A stretch of DNA of 64,000 nucleotides from Clarkia xantiana subsp. parviflora (GCA_036873135.1 JAPTYO010000013.1:23061901-23125900); one strand, 5' to 3'. Numbered from the stretch's first letter, positions 22,619 to 33,912 are shown. Translations and numbers: made by a program. The notes: a model not told the origin generated them from the letters alone.

Positions 22619-23059
22619 GGTTTTCGACCTGTTGGAGGGGAGGGGAATTTGAAAAGGCACGAAAACACGCTCTAGGGTTTTTGAGTGGTGTTTTGTATGA
22701 CGAAGGAGAGATGGATTTAAGGTGGTGAAATTGTCTGTATTTGGTGGGAGAACACGAACAGAGGCCATATAAAGTGGGAGGGGAGTGGAAGGCGGAAAGT
22801 TGTAATGATGAACACCGGAGAAACGACCAATTAGGGCAGGGATGAAGTGGCAGGGATGCTCGCGTGTAAGGGAGGTGAAGAGGCGGCTGTGTGATGTGAT
22901 GTTGTTTTGCAGATCACGGAGACCAAGGTGAAGAGTGAGACAGATCTCAGAAACCGAGGCGACACCAAACTTTACTGGAAAAGGAAATTGGGAAAAAAGG
23001 GAGAGAGGGATCAGGTGCAAACCTTCCCGATTGATGAGAAAAATGAGAAGTATTTTAAA

Positions 23060-23464
23060 ATAAACTCAACTAAAAATAATTCTAATATTATTCCCCTTTT
23101 TTTTTTTTTTTTTTTTTTCATAAAGTAGTGTTTATTTTATTTTTATATATTTATTTATACTTATATTTTCGATCTTCAATATTTTGATAGTCATTTCGTG
23201 TTAATTTTAACTTGATATATTACTTAAAAGCCTTACACACCTTGCATTAAATTATCGAAATAGTGTACACGTCAAAAGTTAAATATATCTTCAATTTTTT
23301 TTTTTTTAATTTGAAGTCTTATTATTTTGCTAATTGTTTTTGTCAAATTATTATTTTGATCATATATTTCATGTAATAATAATTTATATAATACATATTA
23401 GTTATATCATTAAGCCTAAGTCACGTACCAACAAATAGATCATTATTGTCGTTGACTCATTGTC
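23060..23464. other. Intergenic spacer with T run
   Basis: A T run (about 23097-23119) and AT-rich DNA between the LINE 5' end and the LARD TSD. No gene seen. Confidence 0.7.
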
Positions 23465-23469
23465 TTGAC

Positions 23470-23897
23470 TGTAAGTTTTATAAACCCTAATTGCCAGGAA
23501 TCTTGATCATGCTTTATGAGGGAAAAGATATAGAGATGAATGACTTACCCGTAATTGATTTCGATTCTCTGATCTTCTTAGACTGTCGATGTGCTTCTCA
23601 GAAGAACGGTTCTACTTCTCTCCCTTGTCCATCCTTCTGTCAGAGACCAGTTGATGGAGAACTGTTCTTTCTCTCTGTGTCAATAACTGGCAGGGAGAGA
23701 GGACCGTTTATAATATTAACCCTTTAATCTGGTACGTCCATCAAGTAACCAATTGAACGGTCTAGATTAAATCATACCATAAAGATATATATTGATATAA
23801 TATAATATAATACATTATTCAATATATCTATACTCATTAATATTATCTGGCCACATAATTAGAATATATATTGTAACATTAAATATATATTCTTACA
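23470..23897 (-). mobile_element. 3' LTR of the LARD
   Basis: Begins tgtaag and ends ttaca on the plus strand, so TG...CA ends hold on both strands. It differs from the other LTR at one position that I could see (agaggacc here, agatgacc there, near 23700). The ORF inside is simply LTR sequence. Confidence 0.93.
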
Positions 23898-24243
23898 TTC
23901 TCCCACTTGGCCAGATAATCACATAAGTCTTACATCTTTATGGAATAACATAAGGCGCGCGTAAAATCTAATCTTTCCGTTCATCATAATCACTTACATT
24001 CAATAATCTGTAAATGCGGGTTATGGCGGTCATACACTTATTTAAGCAGCATACTCCCTTCCATATACCACGACAGTTACATCTTATCAAACGTAAGCCT
24101 GTAAGTAATATATATAAACACATTAGGGTCCGAGTAAGGCTTTGCATAAGGTTTTCCGTTATCATAAACTTTATGTGTACACAATCATAATTAACAGGAA
24201 AACATTGGAGTCAGAAACATATCATTGAGCTCAGAGTGTCAAA

Positions 24244-24270
24244 CATCATCATCATCATCATCATCATCAG
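24244..24270. repeat. (CAT)n microsatellite
   Basis: About nine catcat trinucleotide repeats inside the LARD interior. Confidence 0.9.
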
Positions 24271-26704
24271 CTTTACAACTAAGACCCATTATTTGCATGC
24301 TTCTTTAATGTCATTAGTTGTAAACATTCATTTAAATACATCATTGTCAGCTTGGCCATTATACTGACAGACACTCTTGTTTCTGAAGTTTCTTCTTAAC
24401 GACAATAAACTTTCATTCCATAAGTTTGCACCTTTTAATGCTTGTCGTTTTGACGAAGAAATAACTGTGGCGTTATTACGATAAATTTTCCAGCGACTTG
24501 GTAACGGTGTCGACAACCTCAAGCCCTGAAATAAGTCCCACAGTCCTTAATGCATGATAAAACATGCTAAAACCTTACTTTACATTATTGATAACGACAG
24601 ATAATTACCACTTTTCTATAATATTGCTCCAACACATAAAAGGAACAAATAATTGAAAGTGGACTTTCAACTGTCACGATATCCCTTAAATCTGAATCTA
24701 CACGAACATAAATGCATTCACATGTTCTTGTAGGTGCATTAGGACTTTATTTGCAGCATTTGCGAATTATACTCTCTCTTTAAGATCATTTCAATGTGAG
24801 CTTTCTGAGACAATCCAACCGTAACTGTGACTAGATTAAAATTTTAATTTAGTCTTTGTCACATAAATTGTCTCTCACATTAACTTTCATTTTAACTTCA
24901 GAGAATATCATAATACACAATCATTTAAATGTGAGCAAGAAATAATCAATTATACAGGTAAAATATCTACTTACTCCCACTAATCTTACGGTTCATACGA
25001 CTATAAAGTAACTTACTAAACCATTCGTGGGAAATATTTATTTTATCCTATAAATTGATTTCTAAAATGACAATTCATTAATTGAGAAATATAAACTTCA
25101 TAACCTAATATGTTGTGAGAATGAAACCGAAAAATATTTACTACCATCTAAGTCTTACAAGTAAACCAACTTCCAAAATAACAAGTTTTTGTAATGTCAT
25201 TCTAAATGGTTTAACTTTATCAGATGATTGTACTATTCTTTCTTCATGGAGCATCATGTCTTTCGAACATTATCCCTTATGTTGAAATTTTCATTCAACT
25301 GATGGAACTATATTCTAATCTATGTGAATAATGTATTCATACTGATAGACAATGTCTATCATTTACCATAATATCCACATCTTATTATTCAGACACTCCC
25401 ACTAATTTCATCATTCTTAATATTAACATAATTGGTTTCTATAATTTTCGGACTTCAGTTAAGAAAGTAAGTCTTTATACCCTTTGGATCTTTTAATGTT
25501 ACTCTAAAGTAAACATTTCATTCAAGAATCCATTCTTTCATGTGGATCATAAACATTTACTTTTGGTAGACAACCTCAAACATACAGGTGTCTTAACCAA
25601 ACTCCCTTCCAACTCACAATTCATTAAGAAGTTGGAATTTCCTTTATGGGATCCCAGTTGCATTCTTAACTCATAGATCCACAACTCAATGTGCCTTTAC
25701 TGGGTAAAGAAGATTTACTTGTCTAACTCTTAACTGTAACTTTCAAAGTCCGAATATATTTTCCCACAATACTATTTTCATAAATGTATGACATGTTCTC
25801 TTAAGAATGCTTATAAATGAACTAAAAGTCATATCATACTTCTATACATTTCTCATAAAAGTCACCACACATATTAAACATTATGAGTTTTCACGTTTCT
25901 ATCTAATTTCTTAAGCAAATAGATATAGTCATAACATTGATAAACGTGATTAACTTCATTAAAACATAATACGGAAAATAAATATAAATTCATAAGTTCA
26001 AGAAGATATACAAATTATCCCCCTATTCTTGACACTTATTAATTTTTCTGTATAAATAATCATGCAATAAGCAAGATATGCGAAATATTACATTTTATTC
26101 ATGTATGAAAACAATTGCACTAACCTTTTAGCAGCACTCCTTTATGCATGGTTGACATGTGACTTCCTTATTCTTCATAAACATACGAGCTAACTCAATA
26201 TCCCATAATGAACACTCTGTAGTGCTCTCATAAATATTGAGTTGTCTCTAGTCATCCTTAAGGTCTTTAATCTTGCTCCATAAGTTAGCCAACTCAAACT
26301 TCTACAAACTCTACAACTCAAATCTTAATGATTGTAGGTTTGTACATACGAGTGACTTATTACATAACTTGTACTTTCATCCACAAAACTTCATAATTTT
26401 CTTTCTTTACTGTTTGTGGAATAAGACAATATTATTCGCATAAACTTAATATTTACTATGTTGTATCGTGTTTATACTTTATGATTTGACTTTCTACTTA
26501 AGTTGTGTACCCGTAAGGATACTGTTTAATTGTGTTAAGTCAGGACCTAGTAACTTTAGTGGAACCTAACTTACACGGTTTAGAAAGTCAACCTATTAAA
26601 CACAATAACAGAACATACATGCGAATTAACTATAATAGCTGCAAATTACATACTTGTCAATCTATAAAATAAACTAATATAGAATCAACTAATCATTCAG
26701 AGTA

Positions 26705-27090
26705 TATCATAATCGACCTTTGGGCAACAACTATAATATACTATCATTAAGTAAATGCCAATTAGTAAATGAACTATTATAGATTCAGATAATCAATAAG
26801 AGTATATCATAGTCGACCTTTGGGCAACGACTACAATACACTAATCTTAATTAAATGCCATAACATTATTTGGAAATCATCAAAGTATACTATAACCGAC
26901 CTTTGGGCAACGACTATAGCACACAAATCTTAATTAAATTCCATAACATTAATTGGACAATTAAATAAAATCTTCGGTTAAATATACAAGTTATCTTTGG
27001 ATATACAAATATATAGAACCAAAAGATCTTAATTATCCCATCATGTTTACAAGTTATAGAAAACGATTCACCTTTGGGTAAATCCTAAAA
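26705..27090 (-). repeat. LARD internal hairpin repeats, acctttggg type
   Basis: The motif acctttgggcaa recurs at about 26716, 26816 and 26899, with a variant cacctttgggta near 27071. It is enclosed by complementary flanks: tagtcg/cgacta at the second, ctata/tatag at the third, gatt/aatc at the fourth; the first is weak. The loop is conserved while stems change, which suggests structure in the sense (minus) RNA. Function unknown. Confidence 0.6.
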
Positions 27091-27199
27091 TTCTAGTAAC
27101 CTGTAAATGTCAATTTATCCAATCATGTATCCTGTAATAGGCATTTCATTATTATCATGGATAAATGACAGTTGTATTATATGCATGAAACAAATAAAC

Positions 27200-27620
27200 A
27201 TTCCAGATTAGCCACTTTGGTGACAATAATCTACTTAAAATACAAGTTCATGCATATAATTATTGATCTTTCTTTAGACATTACTATTGTATTATACGCA
27301 TGAACAAATAAACATTCTAGATTAGCCACTTTGGTGGCAATAATCTACTTAAAATATATGTTCATGCATATAATAATTTATTTTCTTTAGGCATGACAAC
27401 ACATTCTAGTTCTGTCACTTTGGTGACTAGAAACTAACTATAAAGTCATGCTGATAGTAATGTCTCATTAAACCATAACCTTATCATTCTAGTTCAATCA
27501 CTTTGGTGATTAGAAACTAACTATAAAGTCACGATGATCGTAAATGCCTCATTCATGCATGACATTATCATTCTAGTTCAATCACTTTAGTGATTTGAAA
27601 CTAACCATAAAGTCATGCAT
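27200..27620 (-). repeat. LARD internal hairpin repeats, cactttggtg type
   Basis: Five units centred near 27218, 27332, 27420, 27504 and 27588. Each has an inverted repeat around a tttg/ttta loop: gccac/gtgac with outer gatta/taatc, gccac/gtggc with the same outer stem, gtcac/gtgac, aatcac/gtgatt and aatcac/gtgatt. Stem bases change on both sides together. Units also share downstream text (aaactaactataaagtca), so they arose by duplication and then diverged with pairing kept. Confidence 0.7.
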
Positions 27621-28213
27621 ATAGGCTTTAAAGTAATATTTCAATAACTAAGTATAATCCGATCTCATAGTGGTTATCATGACATTATTGAAACATTACT
27701 AGAAAACATTAGGTTTGGCTAAAATAAAATATTTTAACCCTTAAAGTTAATGGTTTTACACCATAAAACTATAATTTTCCTTAATGAGTAGCGGAAGCAA
27801 TTAACAAGGAAACTAAAGCAAGTAATCTTTCATGCAATAGTCATTTTCATGCTTAATTCAAACTTGCTAAATCCTTCATTATTGAAACATAATCAACCCT
27901 TAATTTCTAATTAGAATCACATGATCCAATATGTCATTCATTCATCACTCATGCATAAATAATAACATCATCATGATTTAGAATCCATAAACACATGCAT
28001 AGGAGTCTCAATTGAGTACCATTATCACACTCCAAATTCATCATTTAGGTGTATATCCATATTATTATAAGCATGCGATTCTAATCACCCTTAAGGCACG
28101 TAATGAACGAAATAGGTAAACTCTAATTTGATCACTTTAGGAACCACTATCAAGATACTATACATGCTAGTACGTGTTGTTCTTAAACTGATCTAGCATA
28201 CTATCATCATGAG

Positions 28214-28519
28214 TTGTACAAAGGAGGGAGAGTATACATACGTGAAAATCTGAAAGCCCTCCACTTAGCGGATTCGCAGATACGTGATCATTTTCATCCA
28301 CGTGATGTCCTCTGGTTAAGGGATGAGACGCTGAACCACCACACCATTATTACATGGTTGATTCATAACCGTAGCAATCTATCTCTGCTCCCGATCGAAC
28401 CACTCGGGCGACAAATTGAGATGCAACTCCTCGCCCTCCCCAATGCCTCATGTCATCGATTTGATTTCATCGAGAAGCATAATGAGATGAGGACAATAAT
28501 TCCATTATCAGAAATTTGA
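28214..28519. other. GC-richer patch in the LARD with a SINE-like head
   Basis: A less AT-rich patch. On the minus strand 28310-28365 reads aatggtgtggtggttcagcg plus tctcatcccttaacca, matching the fragment at 9552-9606. The plus-strand 101-codon ORF has no recognisable domain and runs antisense to the element; I do not call it a gene. Confidence 0.45.
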
Positions 28520-29085
28520 TTAAACAATTCCAAATCAATAAACCAATTTCATTAGGTGATAAATCAAATTCCTTCAATTGCTAACCAAATTCCATCAATA
28601 ACAATTCCATTCGCTAACAATCATGCCATCAGTATGCAATCATCATATCATTATATATATACAATGAAGCAATTCGTAATCTATAGCGAAGGAATTGCAT
28701 GTATTCAATTATCCTCATATCAGAACACAGCGAAGGAATTAAAACAAATCATGATACAGGTGGCAATTAGCATGCGTGAGAATAGCATCAAGTTGCTAGT
28801 GGGATATAATCTGATATCCATGAGAAAGCTAGCCACCAATCAACACAATTCAATCCACAATTATTAAACAATTCAAAATTCATACGTACGCGACAAAATC
28901 AACGTAAACCATGGAAGTCGGCATCACCAATTCGTTTAGGAAATTGATACTAAAACGGAGATCGAATTCAAAGCCCGGCCAGGAACAAATTTACGATGGT
29001 CGGTTCCTTACTAATTAAATATATCGCCGCAGTTATCAATTACTTAAACACAGTAATTCCAACATAAATCATGATCAACAACTCA

Positions 29086-29098
29086 GGCTCTGATACCA
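29086..29098 (-). other. Primer-binding site (initiator tRNA-Met) of the LARD
   Basis: ggctctgatacca on the plus strand is the reverse complement of the standard plant PBS tggtatcagagcc. It sits 2 bp inside the right LTR and fixes the element's orientation. Confidence 0.95.
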
Positions 29099-29100
29099 CA

Positions 29101-29528
29101 TGTAAGTTTTATAAACCCTAATTGCCAGGAATCTTGATCATGCTTTATGAGGGAAAAGATATAGAGATGAATGACTTACCCGTAATTGATTTCGATTCTC
29201 TGATCTTCTTAGACTGTCGATGTGCTTCTCAGAAGAACGGTTCTACTTCTCTCCCTTGTCCATCCTTCTGTCAGAGACCAGTTGATGGAGAACTGTTCTT
29301 TCTCTCTGTGTCAATAACTGGCAGGGAGAGATGACCGTTTATAATATTAACCCTTTAATCTGGTACGTCCATCAAGTAACCAATTGAACGGTCTAGATTA
29401 AATCATACCATAAAGATATATATTGATATAATATAATATAATACATTATTCAATATATCTATACTCATTAATATTATCTGGCCACATAATTAGAATATAT
29501 ATTGTAACATTAAATATATATTCTTACA
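29101..29528 (-). mobile_element. 5' LTR of the LARD
   Basis: Same 428 bp as the left LTR with one visible substitution; adjoins the PBS and is followed directly by the TSD ttgac. Confidence 0.93.
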
Positions 29529-29570
29529 TTGACATGTAATTCAATCCACCACTTCTCAATAAGATAAGAA

Positions 29571-29600
29571 CTAGGTAGTTGCCCCGCGCATTGCGCGGGG
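29571..29600 (-). terminator. Helitron-type 3' terminus, minus strand
   Basis: ccccgcgc (29582-29589), 3-nt loop, gcgcgggg (29593-29600): an 8-bp GC hairpin. Read on the minus strand, a 7-nt spacer and CTAG (29571-29574) follow, then T. It lies only 42 bp from the LARD's right end. Confidence 0.7.
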
Positions 29601-30647
29601 TTTATGTTTTTGTAATTGTTGTTTGCATTTATATTATGTAGTAATTGTATAGATGATAAATTATAAATATTTATGAGCTAACTTCAGTTGTTTTTTCTCT
29701 GATTTTTTAAACATTATTTACGTTTTATTTATTAAGTGAAAAATGTAATGCACAAAAATATTCATAAAAAATAAAAAAAAATCTATATAAACAAAAACCT
29801 ACTTCTCATTGCCATACTATCGAGCACAATCTTGTTAGAGTATCCAATTTGCAGTTTAATCAGCATAAATTAATTTAAAAGTAAAATTGTCATCTTTAAG
29901 AGTGAGGTATCAGGAATGAGGTGTGATAGACATTGCGGGTGCCGAGACCGGTTGAAGGGATTTTATTCCTAGTATTCTACTCGAATAAGCAATTTTCATT
30001 TGATATTGTGTTAATTTTTTAGATCGATGTAACCGAATGCTGAGATTAAAAATCATTTTAGCAGTGAAATGAACAAAACTAAGAAGAATAGTAGAAGACG
30101 ACAGAGATGAAATTTCATGGACAGAGAACTTAAATAATTATTAATATAGATTAGTAACATATGGAGGATAAGAATTAGTAGGTTTTATCAAAACACATTT
30201 ACCTTCAATTTTCAAATATTTCCATTGTTTTTATTATATTACTATATCTTACTCGCACTCTACGTAAGAAGTAGTAATAATTCATCATTTTTTATTTTAC
30301 AATATGTAGTACAATAATTTTGAACATAGAAAACATATGATATATTGCCAATTGATGTTGGTGTAATTCAAACATTAGAAGAAAAAAAATTATGGTGTAT
30401 TTGAGAATTTTAAAAGCATAAACTTACTTTTGATAATTTTAATAGTGGTTATATTATAGTTAGTTTTAGAAAATAATTAAAAAGGTGACAAAATATGTGG
30501 GAAAAAAAAAGTTGTTTTAATGAAAGTAAACATGCATGAAATTTTTCTTAAAAAATATTTAAATTTAAGGAGACAGAGAACATTTTATTCTTAAGGATTG
30601 GTATAAGAAATCTTTTGTTAAGTTAAAATTTTACATTTGCAAATTGA

Positions 30648-30736
30648 CACCCTAATTGTTAACACTATACATGTTGCACAAATTATTTTTATAAAGCTCA
30701 CAAAAACTATTATAATATGAATATGAAGAATGTGAA
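30648..30736 (+). repeat. ~90-bp dispersed repeat, inner copy
   Basis: Starts gacaccctaattgttaacac and ends gaatatgaagaatgtgaat. A near-identical copy lies at about 33767-33862, just outside the right Helitron-like end; the outer copy has a few extra bases near its start. Confidence 0.8.
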
Positions 30737-30839
30737 TCTAAATCTAAATATTATACTAATCCTGGTGGATTAGCTAGGAGGATAAACCACAGCATGCCAC
30801 ATATATTCATCAGACGAATTAAACGTTGACACGTAAACT

Positions 30840-31200
30840 TACCACATAACGATTTTTTTAAAGTCCTAAATCTATATAAGATCCAAAACGACAGAACTCT
30901 CTACAGTTTTGAGTATGTTTTTTTATTTCAGATCTATATAAGATCCAAAACGACACATCTCTCTTCAGTTGGAGTAGAAAACGACAGTGCAGTAAACGAC
31001 GTCGCTGCAGTTGGAAGTCTCCAAAGCAGTAAACGACAGCGTTTTCCCCATTTTTCTTTCTAATACGGATGGTCTCATTTCGATCTGAGCTTGACACGTC
31101 ATCTCTTCAAGTGAGGTCGCTCTGCTCTGCAACAACGACCATAAAAAACGACACTGCTCCGCACTACAAAAAACGACGCCGCTTCACATAAATGACAGTA
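30840..31200. repeat. aaaacgac-rich segment with a local duplication
   Basis: tctatataagatccaaaacgac occurs twice about 65 bp apart (near 30870 and 30935), and aaacgac recurs several more times to 31175. No gene is supported; the minus-strand ORF over it has no domain. Confidence 0.5.
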
Positions 31201-31204
31201 ACGA

Positions 31205-31348
31205 GACAATTAAATTGCAGTAAATAAATAGAAGTTGAAACGAATCATTTCAATTGCAGCAAATAAATTGAAGTTGAAACGTAACAATTAAATTGCAGTT
31301 GAAACGTAGCAATTAAATTGCAGTTGAAACGTAGCAATTAAATTGCAG
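31205..31348. repeat. ~28-bp tandem repeat
   Basis: Units of the form gcaattaaattgcagttgaaacgta repeat about four to five times, with two diverged units at the left. Confidence 0.75.
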
Positions 31349-31669
31349 ACACGAAGCAACTATAAATGTTTAGCTCCCTCGGCACTTTTTGATTTTCATC
31401 ATCACAAATGCATCAGCAACGTCCAAATCACAAGCAAACCAACCCTGACAAGATTAAAACCACATGCACTGAGCATGACTACTGAATCCTCTAGAAGACC
31501 AGATCAGAGAAATTAAAACCATAGAAGACGGACTGGAAAAAGAAATGGAACAAAGTTTGTATCCAAATCAAATCTACCGAGTTCAAAAATGGTACCTTGG
31601 ATTTCCAAAACTTTTGCATGACCTGGACAAATCTTGAAAAGTGGCAAGTAGAGGCGAAATCTCATATTT

Positions 31670-31815
31670 GGGTTCAGTCGACCCAAATCTAACATTTTAA
31701 GCTCGGGCCTGGGTTCAATCGACGCAGATCTATTGTTTAGGCTCAGGTATCTGTTCAATCGACCCAGATCTAACAGTTTAGGCTCGGGACTGGGTTAAGT
31801 CGGCCCATATCTAAC
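31670..31815. repeat. ~42-bp tandem repeat, four units
   Basis: Units starting gggttcaatcgacccagatc recur at about 31670, 31712, 31753 and 31794. The period is close to a multiple of 3, which keeps short minus-strand frames open. Confidence 0.7.
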
Positions 31816-32425
31816 GTTTTAGGTTGGATGTTCGTCCGCCGCATGTCAGTCGGCGGTAGTTGGTGACGGTTGTGAGTGAGTCTGACACGAGAGCAGCCAC
31901 CGGGTGGAGGCGTTCGCTCTATCTCCGGTTGCGACGCGGTGGTGGGGCGGTGAACCATGACGATAACATCAATGCAGCTTGGCGAGAATACCTTGCAGCT
32001 TGGAGAGAACCACGACGCAGAGTGGAAGGATTATAAATTGAGAATTGTGCCAAAGGGAGAGTGTAACCTAAGGATAAAGTTATGTACTTAGTGGGTAAAG
32101 ACGGTGTCTATGAGACACAAGTTGGGTTGTCTAGGATCTGGGCTTGGGCTTAGCAATTTTAGTACGGCTAAGCATACTATGTAGGTAGATAATTGTCTTT
32201 AAAAGTGATGGGTCGTGCTTAATTTGGTCATATTTTGTGTGTTGATTAATGTAAGAAAAGTAAGTTTAATCAAGTTAAATTCAGTAAATCATGGATACTA
32301 CGTCTTTAAAAGTGATGAGATATTTATTTTAAAATAATTAACTAAATATATGTAAAGTCTATAAAAAAAAATTATAAAGTGGTTTTCAATAAGATAATAG
32401 ATACATAAAAAAAGTGAAAAATTAT

Positions 32426-33428
32426 GATCATTATTGGACATCGGAATGATATATGTGTATAATCAACATGTATAAAACTAGAATCATTCATGGCACGAGA
32501 GTTTAAAAAAAAATTATAAGTTGTCACTGAATAAAAATCTCTTAAACATTCAATTATCATTTAATCTCATAACTAATTTTAATTGAGAATTATTCGTTTT
32601 GAATTAATTCAAAATTAATCGTTATAATTTTATTAAATATTATTAAAATAATTTATAAATACCAAGTCATCCCATACGGAATATATTCTCCTTTTGAATA
32701 GAAAAATGATATATCTTATGAAAATGCACATGCACATAAATTTGGTCCGTAAATTTATTTATATTTTTTATATATAATTCCTTTCATATAAAAGTCATTT
32801 TAGGTACAATTTTTTATAAAATTATTTTAATATCAACTTTTGCGATAAAACTCACCCGCGCAGTGCAGGCTCAGCACATAGGCTTGATATATGATATAAC
32901 ACATAGGCAAACCAATATCCCATACGGAATGATCATTATTGGACATCGGAATGATATATGTGTATAATCAACATGTATAAAACTAGAATCATTCATGGCA
33001 CGAGAGTTTAAAAAAAAATTATAAGTTGTCACTGAATAAAAATCTCTTAAACATTCAATTATCATTTAATCTCATAACTAATTTTAATTGAGAATTATTC
33101 GTTTTGAATTAATTCAAAATTAATCGTTATAATTTTATTAAATATTATTAAAATAATTTATAAATACCAAGTCATCCCATACGGAATATATTCTCCTTTT
33201 GAATAGAAAAATGATATATCTTATGAAAATGCACATGCACATAAATTTGGTCCGTAAATTTATTTATATTTTTTATATATAATTCCTTTCATATAAAAGT
33301 CATTTTAGGTACAATTTTTTATAAAATTATTTTAATATCAACTTTTGCGATAAAACTCACCCGCGCAGTGCAGGCTCAGCACATAGGCTTGATATATGAT
33401 ATAACACATAGGCAAACCAATATCCCAT
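32426..33428. repeat. 505-bp direct tandem duplication
   Basis: Two nearly identical units join at gatcattattggacatcgg (32426 and 32931). The 3' part of each holds cacccgcgcagtgcaggctc (about 32852 and 33357), which looks like a decayed form of the Helitron terminal hairpin. The duplicated short ORFs are incidental. High identity implies a recent duplication. Confidence 0.9.
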
Positions 33429-33690
33429 ATATGATATAACACATTATCATTGCTAAACTATCATGTTCTATATGTATACCCACTTACCTTATATACACAG
33501 AAAAATATTTAAACGAATATATTTTTACATTCCTTAACTATGAAAAAATAAATCACAACAAAACGTGAATAACCAGGTTTAATTGTATATATAATAATAA
33601 ACTTTTATGATCGCCTTTTCATTCAACTTCATATTAAAATAAAAATATAAAACATTTTATCCAACATAACAAAATATAAGAAAACAACAA

Positions 33691-33719
33691 CCCGCGCTGT
33701 GCGCGGGGAATGCCACTAG
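33691..33719 (+). terminator. Helitron-type 3' terminus, plus strand
   Basis: cccgcgc (33691-33697), tgt loop, gcgcggg (33701-33707), 8-nt spacer, CTAG (33716-33719), then T. It mirrors the minus-strand terminus at 29571. Confidence 0.75.
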
Positions 33720-33912
33720 TTAGTATACTAATCAAGATTAACTAATATACATGTAGAAAAAATGAGACACCCTAATTGTTAACACTATTTTAACTACATG
33801 TTGCACAAATTATTTTTATAAAGCTCACAAAAACTATTATAATATGAATATGAAGAATGTGAATTAGTATACTAATCAAAATTAATTAATATACATGTAG
33901 AAAAAAAATGAG
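33720..33912. repeat. Direct repeats around the outer copy of the 90-bp repeat
   Basis: ttagtatactaatcaa followed by taatatacatgtagaaaaaa occurs at about 33720-33766 and again at 33862-33910, with the second copy of the 90-bp repeat between them. This suggests insertion or unequal exchange beside the Helitron end. Confidence 0.6.

Larger units (their letters stand above)
15890..23050 (-). mobile_element. Near full-length L1-type LINE, decayed
   Basis: About 7.16 kb on the minus strand. The 3' end is a poly(A) tail, seen as a T run at about 15890-15898, after tattgttaacc. The 5' end lies near 23050. tattttaaa at 15881-15889 and 23051-23059 is a plausible short TSD. It holds ORF1 (DUF4283 plus zinc knuckle) and ORF2 (endonuclease, reverse transcriptase, zf-RVT, RNase H), the order of plant L1 elements. 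Both ORFs are broken several times, so this copy is inactive. Confidence 0.9.
23470..29528 (-). mobile_element. Young non-coding LTR retrotransposon (LARD), minus orientation
   Basis: Two 428-bp LTRs (23470-23897, 29101-29528) enclose 5.2 kb, flanked by the exact 5-bp TSD ttgac at 23465-23469 and 29529-29533. A PBS for initiator tRNA-Met lies by the right LTR and a PPT (agtgggagaa on the minus strand) at 23898-23908 by the left, so the sense strand is minus. Despite near-identical LTRs, the interior has no gag or pol domain, only short ORFs. That combination (intact priming signals, long non-coding interior, recent insertion) defines a LARD. The PPT style resembles Ty1/copia elements. Mobilisation must come from an autonomous partner elsewhere. 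Confidence 0.93.
29571..33719. mobile_element. Helitron-like region bounded by two opposed 3' termini
   Basis: Both borders show the plant Helitron 3' signature facing outward: a GC-rich hairpin, 7-8 nt, then CTAG followed by T. The left border reads on the minus strand, the right on the plus. Either this is one ~4.15-kb element with hairpin-CTAG ends on both sides, or two Helitrons in opposite orientation whose 5' TC ends I could not find. There is no Rep/helicase ORF, so any element is non-autonomous. A GC-richer internal patch (31640-32060) could be captured host DNA, which is speculation. Confidence 0.5.

Noticed and set aside
23491..23727. Identical short ORFs at 23491 and 29122
   Set aside because: They are the two LTRs of the LARD, hence the identity; not duplicated genes.
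28214..28867. 101- and 103-codon plus-strand ORFs in the LARD as possible genes
   Set aside because: Antisense to the element, no recognisable domain, and part overlaps a SINE-like block.
29582..29600. GC hairpin as a bacterial-type terminator or CRISPR-like repeat
   Set aside because: The setting is plant nuclear; hairpin followed by CTAG-T on the minus strand fits a Helitron end, and there is no spacer-repeat periodicity.
32372..33065. Identical 62- and 64-codon minus-strand ORFs
   Set aside because: They are the two units of the 505-bp duplication; AT-rich and without domains.
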